Assembly: GCA_030594665.1 (NCBI GenBank)
Contig: JAUVET010000120.1
Span: forward strand, 1 to 5,622
Source of the DNA: Methanosarcinaceae archaeon
Lineage (GTDB): Archaea > Halobacteriota > Methanosarcinia > Methanosarcinales > Methanosarcinaceae
Direction of reading: 5' to 3'
DNA length: 5,622 bases
Positions within the stretch are counted from its first letter, which is position 1. Each line of letters starts with the position of its first letter. This document shows positions 1 through 5,190 of this stretch, in pieces. The notes under the pieces are model-generated. The model was not told where the DNA came from, did no database searches, and worked only from the letters and a program-made list of their open reading frames with translations. The translations under genes were made by a program, and so were the position numbers.

Positions 1-1134
1 TCATGCTCTGCCGCCGCCGGTGGAACAACCACTGTCATAGACCATCCCAACACGATACCGCCAACGATCGACAGGAGTTCGTTCAAGGAAAAACACAAGG
101 CAGCCAGGCGAAAATCCATCATAGATTATGGTATCAATGGCGGAGTCACGGAAAATCTCACAAAACTGCCGGAGTTGTGGGAACTTGGGGTCACTGCCTT
201 TGGCGAGATATTCATGGCAGAATCTACAGGCGAACTCAACATCGATGATGGGACATTCGACAAAGCACTTGGCATCATCAAGGAACTTGACGCTCTTGCC
301 TGTATCCATGCCGAAGATGAAGCAATCCGGCTTGAAAGGGCGGAATTGCTGAAAAATGACATGTCACCGGAATCCCATTCCAGGGAGCGCCCGAACATCT
401 GCGAGGCATTTGCGGTAGAGAAGGCGGTAAAACTTATCACGTCACACAACACGCGCGCCCATTTTTGCCACATCAGCACGCGCGAATCGCTGGGTATTCT
501 CAGGCAGGAAAAGTACATCGCGCGTGAAGAGGGAAGACGCTCCGACATCACATGTGAGGTTGCACCGCATCACCTGTTCCTGACAAAAAAGGACTGGGCG
601 CGGTTGGAGTCATATGGTAAGATGAATCCACCGCTGCGGAATCGCATGAGCGTCAAAGCGCTTGTGAACTCGTTAAATGACGGTTTGATCAATGCGGTGG
701 CATCTGATCATGCGCCTCATCTTGAATCTGAAAAGGATATGGATATCAAGACCGCACCAGCAGGTGTGCCGGGTGTGGAAACCCTCATGCCTCTCATGCT
801 TGCGGCTGTGAAGAAGAATTTGCTTCCGCTTGGGCGCATGATCGATGTGACCAGCAGGAATCCAGCACGTATATTTGGATTTGACAGGTTGTCAAAAGGT
901 AGTTTTGAGAAAGGATTTGACGCTGACCTTATAATAGTTAACCCGCGCGACATGCGCCCGATCAATGGTGAACTGCTGCACAGCAAGGCAGGCTGGACTC
1001 CTTATGAGGGTATTGACGGAATATTCCCGCAAATTACGATCTCGCGAGGTGAAATTGTATGGGATGGAGAAATTGTGGGAAAACAGGGGCGTGGGAAGTT
1101 TTTGGAAGGGGGCGGAAAACCAGTGGGCACATAG
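1..1134 (+). CDS. pyrC: Dihydroorotase (class I), 5'-truncated by window edge
   Basis: Catalyses reversible cyclisation of N-carbamoyl-aspartate to dihydroorotate, the third step of pyrimidine synthesis, in the cytoplasm. The frame is open from base 1 and gives 377 residues; class I enzymes have about 420-450, so about 50-70 N-terminal residues, including the metal-binding HxH, lie outside the window. Visible motifs, numbered from the first codon: the AAAGGTTTVIDHPNT block (4-18), STGEL (about 75-79), CIHAE (H103), CHIST (C156, H157), CEVAPHH (E186, H190) and the catalytic SDHAPH (D236). Spacing E69-H103 is 34 residues, as between the carboxylated lysine and the next metal histidine of human CAD dihydroorotase, so E69 seems to sit where many relatives have that lysine. 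The in-frame TTG at 175 lies inside the conserved fold and is not the start. The stop is TAG. No pyrimidine gene follows, so it is probably the last gene of its unit. It looks more GC-rich than its neighbours. Confidence 0.95.
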   Translation, partial: SCSAAAGGTTTVIDHPNTIPPTIDRSSFKEKHKAARRKSIIDYGINGGVTENLTKLPELWELGVTAFGEIFMAESTGELNIDDGTFDKALGIIKELDALACIHAEDEAIRLERAELLKNDMSPESHSRERPNICEAFAVEKAVKLITSHNTRAHFCHISTRESLGILRQEKYIAREEGRRSDITCEVAPHHLFLTKKDWARLESYGKMNPPLRNRMSVKALVNSLNDGLINAVASDHAPHLESEKDMDIKTAPAGVPGVETLMPLMLAAVKKNLLPLGRMIDVTSRNPARIFGFDRLSKGSFEKGFDADLIIVNPRDMRPINGELLHSKAGWTPYEGIDGIFPQITISRGEIVWDGEIVGKQGRGKFLEGGGKPVGT

Positions 1135-1136
1135 TG

Positions 1137-1158
1137 TACATATTTTGTATATTATGTA
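1137..1158. promoter_or_regulatory. Inverted repeat upstream of the RHH-KaiC gene, possible operator
   Basis: TACATA (1137-1142) and TATGTA (1153-1158) form a perfect 6-bp inverted repeat with a 10-bp spacer. It starts just after the pyrC stop and ends about 15 bp before the TATA box of the next gene. RHH proteins usually bind short palindromes, and the next gene encodes an N-terminal RHH-like segment, so autoregulation is possible. The region is AT-rich and such repeats occur by chance, so this is only a candidate. Confidence 0.25.
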
Positions 1159-1173
1159 TGTAACAACCACAAT

Positions 1174-1183
1174 CTTTTATACG
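1174..1183 (+). promoter_or_regulatory. TATA box for the RHH-KaiC gene
   Basis: CTTTTATACG at 1174-1183 resembles the archaeal TATA element, with an A-rich stretch before it (ACCACAA) that could act as BRE. Transcription would start about 25 bp downstream, near 1203-1208. This is past the first ATG (1188) and shortly before the ATG at 1215, so it favours 1215 as the translation start with a very short leader. Confidence 0.5.
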
Positions 1184-1214
1184 TATTATGTCATACCATG
1201 AACACGGTAGTCAT

Positions 1215-2114
1215 ATGAGAAACAAATTTCCAATACATACTACTTTGAGCAGTGAAGCGATCAAGGTTCTTGAAAGGTATGAAAAAGAACTTGGTGCAAA
1301 GAACCTGGTTCTTGAAAAAGCACTACTTGCCCTGGATGGTACGCGCTACCGGGCAAAACTTGATACCAGTGGTATGGGGATGAAACTCAAGAGGATCGGT
1401 ACTGGTATCTCAGGACTTGATGAATCTATAGAAGGGGGAATCCCAAAAGGATTTTCTGTCGTTGTAACGGGACCTCCCGGAACAGGCAAGACCACATTTT
1501 GTATGCAGTATTTGATGGAAGGTGTGAAAAACAACGAAAAATGCATCTTCTTTTCCTTTGAAGAACGGGTTGAACAATTGGTACAGCACTTTATGCGTTT
1601 TGGCTGGGACATTGGAAAATACATGGGTGATGGTTATCTGGAAATATTCGGCATGTCAATGTTGACATCAGAAGAAATAATAGAAATCATAGATTCTTAT
1701 AAACCGGAGCGTGTTGTATTTGATTCAATTAATGTTTTTGCCGAACCTGCTGATTTCCGCACATCCGGTTCATGGCGAAGCTTGTTAAGATTGCTAAAGG
1801 TGAAAAAGATCACATCCCTTTTCATAACCGAAAAGCATCACGGCATTGAGATCAAACAGTTTGACGATTATGATTTTTTGGGCGATGGGATCATATTTTT
1901 GGATTCGATACAGACAAATGAGATTGATACCACGCCAACTCCCGTGATGGCAGTTCAGAAAATGAGGGCAACCCGGATTGACCGCACACCTCAGCCGTTC
2001 AGGTTTACCAGTGATGGAATTTCAAAATACAGGGCAATGGGTATGCAAAGTAATGCACTGCAAAACAAACTTGCAGATAAACTTGTATCACGAAAAAAGA
2101 ATATCGATCTTTAG
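1215..2114 (+). CDS. RHH-KaiC: RadA/KaiC-like ATPase with N-terminal ribbon-helix-helix segment
   Basis: The 299-residue protein has two parts. Residues about 5-42 (PIHTTLSSEAIKVLERY, then GAKNLVLEKALLAL) match the strand-helix-helix pattern of RHH DNA-binding or dimerisation domains. Residues about 58-275 form one KaiC/RadA-type ATPase domain with Walker A GPPGTGKT (86-93), catalytic glutamate pair in SFEE (E116, E117), Walker B RVVFD (D170) and a KaiC-like end (KMRATRIDR..PFRFTSDGI, about 249-269). Bacterial clock KaiC has two such domains; single-domain homologues are common in archaea and are mostly of unknown function. The ATG at 1188 would add nine residues but lies upstream of the predicted transcription start, so 1215 is preferred. 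The stop is TAG. It stands alone, converging on the DUF1614 gene. ATP binding is well supported; a role in DNA-linked signalling is inference from the RHH part. Confidence 0.88.
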   Translation: MRNKFPIHTTLSSEAIKVLERYEKELGAKNLVLEKALLALDGTRYRAKLDTSGMGMKLKRIGTGISGLDESIEGGIPKGFSVVVTGPPGTGKTTFCMQYLMEGVKNNEKCIFFSFEERVEQLVQHFMRFGWDIGKYMGDGYLEIFGMSMLTSEEIIEIIDSYKPERVVFDSINVFAEPADFRTSGSWRSLLRLLKVKKITSLFITEKHHGIEIKQFDDYDFLGDGIIFLDSIQTNEIDTTPTPVMAVQKMRATRIDRTPQPFRFTSDGISKYRAMGMQSNALQNKLADKLVSRKKNIDL

Positions 2115-2118
2115 ATAA

Positions 2119-2247
2119 GAGACTGTTGGAAAAGGTCACATTTCGAGGCGTTCAACTTATGGAAGAAATGCGGTGCGATGTAGCATGGCGCACCACTCTC
2201 GTATATTATTCAAAATGTCTGGATTTTACCATTTTACCGACAGTCTC
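2119..2247. mobile_element. MITE-like element or IS remnant with terminal inverted repeats
   Basis: A 129-bp segment begins GAGACTGTTGGAAAAGGT (2119-2136) and ends with the inverse of GAGACTGTCGGTAAAATGGT (2228-2247). The first 8 bp are identical; 16 of 18 left-end bases match when a 2-nt gap is allowed. It is flanked by AGATAA (2113-2118) and AGATGA (2248-2253), a possible decayed target duplication. Inside, GGTGCG (2172-2177) pairs with CGCACC (2189-2194). No ORF of useful length is present, so it would need a transposase supplied elsewhere. It fills the gap between two convergent genes. Alternatively it is a long imperfect palindrome acting as a two-way transcription end, but the arms are about 90 bp apart. 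Family cannot be named from the ends alone. Confidence 0.5.
2172..2194. repeat. Hairpin in the convergent intergenic region
   Basis: GGTGCG and CGCACC form a perfect 6-bp stem around an 11-base loop; ATG and CAT within the loop can pair further with a two-base bulge. It lies near the middle of the MITE-like element. It has no T-run on either side, so it is not a typical terminator. Confidence 0.4.
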
Positions 2248-2938
2248 AGATGAAATATGATATCAGACCAGCAAGGAGTGCGGAGATATAAATTGCCCTG
2301 AATCCTCCTATTCCTCCAAGATTTATGTAAGCGCTCCCCTTTTTTTCCCGGTCGAATGTCAGAAGTGTGGTGCAGCTTCCTATCAGGATCCCTCCAATAC
2401 TTGATACGAAGATAATGACTGCTGCATTTTGAGGTTCAAGCATCAGTGCAAAGGGAACTGATATCAGTCCGATATAATCCGGGATAACGATACCTATTCC
2501 GCTTACCATTTTGGCTAACAGGCTCACCGCGACGATCATTATGAGCATCACTTCTACTGCGACTGTATTCGCTTGAGTGATCAGCAAGTATAACAATATG
2601 AGTAGGGGGATGACGAATCCTCCAAGATTTAATGTTATTGTGGTGTCAAATGCCAGACGTTTTTCGACAACAAGTTCATCTAAGACTGCAATTCCGTATA
2701 TGTTTTCAAGAGTGAGTGCATCACGTTTGAGGTGCTCCGGTTTTTTTGTACGGATTTGTGAAACTGGCATTTCTATCCTGCTTGCAAAAAGCATCACGAG
2801 CAGCAATAAAAAAAAGGGTATTGATGATATCGTACCAAGAGACAGGTTCTTGTGATAGCAAAGGCTTGCTATAGGCAAAAGTAAAAATCCAAATATTGCA
2901 TACATTCGCATGTCTGATCTATTCAGGTATCCTCTCAT
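2246..2938 (-). CDS. DUF1614-type integral membrane protein
   Basis: The 230-residue protein is very hydrophobic, with about six or seven likely membrane segments at roughly 12-27, 32-52, 103-121, 127-147, 149-168, 171-193 and 212-229. A charged loop (about 53-100) follows the second segment. The pattern LNLGG (103-107) before a helix, SGIGIVIPDYIG (146-157), GGILIGSC (182-189) and INLGGIGGFRAIYISALLAG near the C-terminus fit what I remember of the DUF1614 family, whose function is unknown. LNLGG and INLGG recur about 100 residues apart. The ATG is preceded by GGTGAT (2942-2947), a fair ribosome binding site four bases away. It lies 70 bp after the KH gene in the same direction, so it may be the operon's tail, but it has its own possible TATA box. 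Its TGA stop is completed by the right end of the MITE-like element. Confidence 0.75.
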   Translation of the reverse strand: MRGYLNRSDMRMYAIFGFLLLPIASLCYHKNLSLGTISSIPFFLLLLVMLFASRIEMPVSQIRTKKPEHLKRDALTLENIYGIAVLDELVVEKRLAFDTTITLNLGGFVIPLLILLYLLITQANTVAVEVMLIMIVAVSLLAKMVSGIGIVIPDYIGLISVPFALMLEPQNAAVIIFVSSIGGILIGSCTTLLTFDREKKGSAYINLGGIGGFRAIYISALLAGLISYFI

Positions 2939-2986
2939 CCAATCACCATCATATATTTTGTTATATGGTTCTTAAACATTCCTACA

Positions 2987-2996
2987 TGTATATTAT
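2987..2996 (-). promoter_or_regulatory. Possible TATA box for the DUF1614 gene
   Basis: Read on the minus strand, ATAATATACA lies about 50 bp before the ATG at 2938. Initiation about 25 bp downstream would leave a leader near 27 bases carrying the GGTGAT site. A second AT-rich stretch at 2951-2962 is too close to the start to serve. The gene could instead be read through from the operon. Confidence 0.3.
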
Positions 2997-3008
2997 TTGT
3001 TAATGTTG

Positions 3009-3545
3009 TCAATATGAATCCAGTTGTGACCGCAGGAGTTCGTTTCGTTTCTTTTCAAGGAAACTGTATACACTGCCGTGGTTTGAACCATTGATCAGCA
3101 TTTCGATCGCAGTTCGGATAATATGGTTTTGATCAGGATGTCCGATTACGCTAGCTGTTTTTCCATAGATCGATATCTTGACACCGATCATTTTCTCTGC
3201 AATTTCCCGGGTTTTGCCACCTTTTCCAATGATCCTTCCTTTGAGTCTCAGCATTTCTTTTGGTGTGTTTGCGACCTGCGATAGGTCCATTATGTCCAGC
3301 ATCAGCATGTCGTCATCAAGGAATTCGATCGCTTTGTCCGGATTAAATCCGCGTCCAATTGCCTGAACCACATCTGCGGCACGCATTGATGCTATTGGAT
3401 CGTCACCCTGGATCACTTCAACGACTCCTGATTCACTATTTATATCAAGTTTTGCGGATGATTTTCTTTCAATGAGTTCCTTAACGCTACCTTTCGGACC
3501 GATCACTGCGCCAATTCTATCTTGTGGTATTTTGATATGTGTCAT
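3009..3545 (-). CDS. Dim2/Pno1-like KH-domain RNA-binding protein
   Basis: This 178-residue protein has two KH domains. KH1 starts almost at the N-terminus (IKIPQDRIGAVIGPKG, GxxG loop GPKG at 16-19). KH2 is around 98-150 with RLKGRIIGKGGKTREIAE (GKGG at 107-110) and YGKTASVIG (127-135). Length and motifs are those of the archaeal homologue of eukaryotic Pno1/Dim2, which binds near the 3' end of small-subunit rRNA during ribosome maturation. The ATG at 3545 is right: an in-frame TAG lies only four codons upstream, and family members begin just before IKIPQDRIG. The Shine-Dalgarno sequence is weak. It follows rio1 by 35 bp in one operon, a standard archaeal pairing that supports a shared role in small-subunit assembly. 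The stop is TGA. Confidence 0.93.
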   Translation of the reverse strand: MTHIKIPQDRIGAVIGPKGSVKELIERKSSAKLDINSESGVVEVIQGDDPIASMRAADVVQAIGRGFNPDKAIEFLDDDMLMLDIMDLSQVANTPKEMLRLKGRIIGKGGKTREIAEKMIGVKISIYGKTASVIGHPDQNHIIRTAIEMLINGSNHGSVYSFLEKKRNELLRSQLDSY

Positions 3546-3580
3546 GTTCGCCTGCTACTTAGGTGGATGGTTGAGTCTGG

Positions 3581-4378
3581 TTAAGTCGGAATTTTGTTTT
3601 CATCACCCAGGATGAAAGAGTACATCTCTTCAGGAGATGTTGTTATTTTAAAACGCTTGAAAAACCTGAGAATGTTTTTTATATCGCGCCGCAAAAAAAC
3701 GTCCGCGCGTGGGTGTTCTAGTGTTACGGCTTGCCCCATGTCTATTATTATCGGTGTCATGTCGTTGGTGTCTATCATAATATTATATTCGCTTAAGTCA
3801 CCATGCACCAGATTTGCATCTTTGAATAATTTACGCATGTATCCTTTGACTATTTCAAAGATATTGTGCGCCTGTTCGATGTCAAGCGGCACGTCTTTTA
3901 GAAGGGGGTAGGGTATTCCGTTCTCCCCCATAAATTGCATTACGAGTATGTTCCTTTCGGTAATGATCGGCTCAGGGACACGTATGCCGGCAGTTTGTGC
4001 CCGGGTAAGATTCCTGAGTTCTTTCCGTGTCCAGGCGAATATGATATCGCGCTTGCGGTGTCTGATGTTCTCAAAGCGCGGATCACCCAGTATATATTGT
4101 TCCATTGAGTTGAATGTGCTGGTAGATATCCTGTATATCTTGATCGCACATTCGTTTTTTTCCCCATCAGCCAGAAACACGTTTGCTTCTTTGCCAGTGC
4201 TGATAGAACCCCCCATTGCCTGAATAATTCCTTTGTTTGAGAGTGTGTAAAGCGTTTTTAGTGTTGCGGTATCAAAGACATTCTCTTTTACTTTGATGGA
4301 ATCGGTGTCTTTGCGCCGCATGCGCATCTTATCGACTTTTGTGTCAATTCGATGTACTTTGTCCTCTAAAGTTTTCAT
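3581..4378 (-). CDS. rio1: RIO1-type atypical serine/threonine protein kinase/ATPase
   Basis: The 265-residue protein is full length for archaeal Rio1. Motifs: STGKEANVF nucleotide-binding loop (60-68), AIKIYRIS with the ATP-contacting K80, the long Rio1-type insert (about 84-118), hinge near VMQFM (146-150), catalytic HGDLSEYN (D194, N199) and metal-binding IDMGQ (D213). Rio kinases lack the substrate-binding lobe of ordinary kinases and act as ATPase switches; Rio1 helps release assembly factors in the last steps of small-subunit maturation. The ATG at 4378 fits the family N-terminus (LEDKVHRIDTKVDKMRM). It lacks a Shine-Dalgarno sequence, so translation may depend on coupling to aIF1A, whose stop lies 15 bp upstream. 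It is in the same frame as aIF1A, separated by two TAG codons. The stop is TAA. Confidence 0.96.
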   Translation of the reverse strand: MKTLEDKVHRIDTKVDKMRMRRKDTDSIKVKENVFDTATLKTLYTLSNKGIIQAMGGSISTGKEANVFLADGEKNECAIKIYRISTSTFNSMEQYILGDPRFENIRHRKRDIIFAWTRKELRNLTRAQTAGIRVPEPIITERNILVMQFMGENGIPYPLLKDVPLDIEQAHNIFEIVKGYMRKLFKDANLVHGDLSEYNIMIDTNDMTPIIIDMGQAVTLEHPRADVFLRRDIKNILRFFKRFKITTSPEEMYSFILGDENKIPT

Positions 4379-4393
4379 AGGTGGCGATGTCTA

Positions 4394-4708
4394 CTACAAG
4401 AATCCTTTACGTTCAAGCCAGTTGACTTGTGGTCGTGTGTATTTCCATATGACGTCGGCTTTTGAATCCTGAAAGTCCCACGGGACTGCAATTACAATAT
4501 CTCCTTCCCGAATCCATGTTCGCTTTTTCATTGAACCCGGGATTCGTCCCATTCGTAGAATTCCGTCCATGCATCGTAGCCGTACCCGGTTTGCTCCGAG
4601 CATGTTCTCTACTGTTGCAAGTACTTCCCGGTTCTCTTTACGTGGTGTGCGCACTCGCGTGATCTGCGGCGCAGCATGCTTATTTTTTTTATTATTTTTT
4701 TTATACAG
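4394..4708 (-). CDS. eif1A: Translation initiation factor aIF1A, probable CTG start
   Basis: aIF1A binds the A site of the small subunit and helps the initiator tRNA and start codon to be selected. The OB-fold core is plain: [65 protein letters not shown] and C-terminal WLERKGFL. No ATG exists between the core and the in-frame TGA at 4718-4720. GTG at 4654 would give 86 residues, lose the conserved basic N-terminal tail and has no ribosome binding site. CTG at 4706-4708 gives 104 residues, the usual length, starts (M)YKKNNKK as relatives do, and is preceded by GAGGT six bases away. A TATA box lies at the right distance. The gene leads the operon aIF1A-rio1-dim2. It ends TAG TAG. Identity is near certain; the CTG start is strongly suggested, though a sequencing error from ATG is possible. 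Confidence 0.93.
   Translation of the reverse strand: MYKKNNKKNKHAAPQITRVRTPRKENREVLATVENMLGANRVRLRCMDGILRMGRIPGSMKKRTWIREGDIVIAVPWDFQDSKADVIWKYTRPQVNWLERKGFL
4679..4702 (-). repeat. 12-bp tandem duplication in the aIF1A N-terminal tail
   Basis: On the coding strand two copies of AAAAAAAATAA(T/G) follow each other (11 of 12 identical), encoding KKNN-KKNK. Each copy carries a run of eight A, so polymerase slippage or sequencing indels are likely here. The basic tail is known to vary in length in this family. Confidence 0.7.
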
Positions 4709-4714
4709 GTTAAG

Positions 4715-4719
4715 ACCTC
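4715..4719 (-). promoter_or_regulatory. Shine-Dalgarno sequence that decides the aIF1A start
   Basis: GAGGT on the minus strand pairs with the 3' end of archaeal 16S rRNA. Six bases (CTTAAC) separate it from the CTG at 4708. The only nearby ATG (4719-4721) overlaps it and opens a frame that stops after three codons, so CTG is the only sensible start it can serve. Confidence 0.65.
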
Positions 4720-4745
4720 ATTCTTTTATTTGTTTTAGTATGTAT

Positions 4746-4759
4746 TTTATAAATATATA
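4746..4759 (-). promoter_or_regulatory. TATA box of the aIF1A-rio1-dim2 operon
   Basis: TATATATTTATAAA on the minus strand is a strong archaeal TATA element. Initiation about 25 bp downstream falls near 4725, giving a short leader that contains the GAGGT site and leads to the CTG start. The core TTTATAAA is palindromic, so it could also serve a rightward transcript. Confidence 0.55.
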
Positions 4760-4824
4760 GTGCGAGTTGATCCGGGCGCAGCGAGGATTTCCTCGTATCT
4801 CAAGTATGTCTGCCTGATATGTGT

Positions 4825-4855
4825 CATACGTTGTTAAAGGTTGCGTATGTTTTTT
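4825..4855 (+). terminator. Hairpin followed by T-run, terminator-like
   Basis: CATACG (4825-4830) and CGTATG (4844-4849) form a 6-bp stem with a 13-base loop, followed directly by six T (4850-4855). Archaeal transcription ends at U-runs with or without hairpins. No plus-strand gene precedes it, so it would end a small RNA or a stray transcript. Confidence 0.3.
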
Positions 4856-5160
4856 AGGGCTTGCATACTGTTTCTCTCCTGATTTTGGTTCAATAATTGT
4901 TTGTGATCTTATCCGAATCAAAACTTGATATGGCAGGCAACAACACAAGAGGTTCAAATGTCATTCCATTCAATTTCATTCAGAAAATATATAGAAAACC
5001 ATTCAACCCGGTTAGCCTGTGGGACCGGACGGAATTTAAAATTGACTACATAAAGACAATACCTTCGCCACATTCGTTGTGATGTAATATAGTTTTTATG
5101 ACATAGTCGTTCCACCACTTCATCAAAATCCAGTGCTTTTTTCCGTTTATTAACTAAACT

Positions 5161-5172
5161 TATTTAATATAT
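5161..5172 (+). promoter_or_regulatory. Possible TATA box of the transposase ORF
   Basis: TATTTAATATAT lies about 20-30 bp before the ATG at 5191. Initiation would fall at or very near the start codon, giving a leaderless message, which agrees with the lack of any Shine-Dalgarno sequence there. The area is AT-rich throughout, so the exact element is uncertain. Confidence 0.35.
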
Positions 5173-5190
5173 GAGTGCATATAGTATATC

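Larger units (their letters stand above)
4761..5190. other. 430-bp region without a supported gene
   Basis: This stretch separates the leftward ribosome operon from the rightward transposase ORF. It holds the hairpin CGAGGA-TT-TCCTCG (4782-4795), a second hairpin with a T-run (4825-4855) and AT-rich DNA before the transposase. An open plus-strand frame at 4897-5082 (61 codons from TTG, 51 from ATG at 4930) has no ribosome binding site and no family I recognise. The minus-strand frame 4718-4957 runs through the aIF1A promoter and is not credible. The left end of the IS630-type element probably lies within about 5085-5185, but the other end is not in view, so the terminal repeat cannot be placed. 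Confidence 0.6.

Noticed and set aside
126..551. Minus-strand 141-codon frame opposite dihydroorotase, and similar long frames opposite other genes
   Set aside because: They are shadows of well-supported genes, with serine-rich translations and no motifs.
175..1134. Dihydroorotase beginning at TTG 175
   Set aside because: The same frame is open from base 1 and encodes conserved family motifs upstream of 175, so the TTG is an internal codon of a gene cut by the window edge.
1188..1214. ATG at 1188 as start of the RHH-KaiC gene
   Set aside because: It lies within 5 bp of the TATA box, upstream of the predicted transcript start, and adds residues outside the RHH pattern.
2119..2247. Simple intrinsic terminator for the convergent genes
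   Set aside because: The matching arms are about 90 bp apart, there is no T-run after them, and the end structure with flanking near-repeats fits a mobile element better.
4394..4654. aIF1A starting at GTG 4654 (86 residues)
   Set aside because: It would drop the conserved tail and lacks a ribosome binding site, while CTG 4708 has both the site and the right length.
4718..4957. Minus-strand 79-codon frame
   Set aside because: It spans the aIF1A promoter and the hairpin region, has no family resemblance and no ribosome binding site.
4897..5082. Plus-strand 61-codon frame (or 51 codons from ATG 4930)
   Set aside because: The composition is protein-like, but there is no ribosome binding site, no recognisable motif and no neighbour context; it could be a gene fragment, so it is described only as part of the gene-free region.
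4761..5190. tRNA, C/D box RNA or CRISPR repeats
   Set aside because: No cloverleaf, no convincing C and D boxes and no regularly spaced direct repeats were found by eye.
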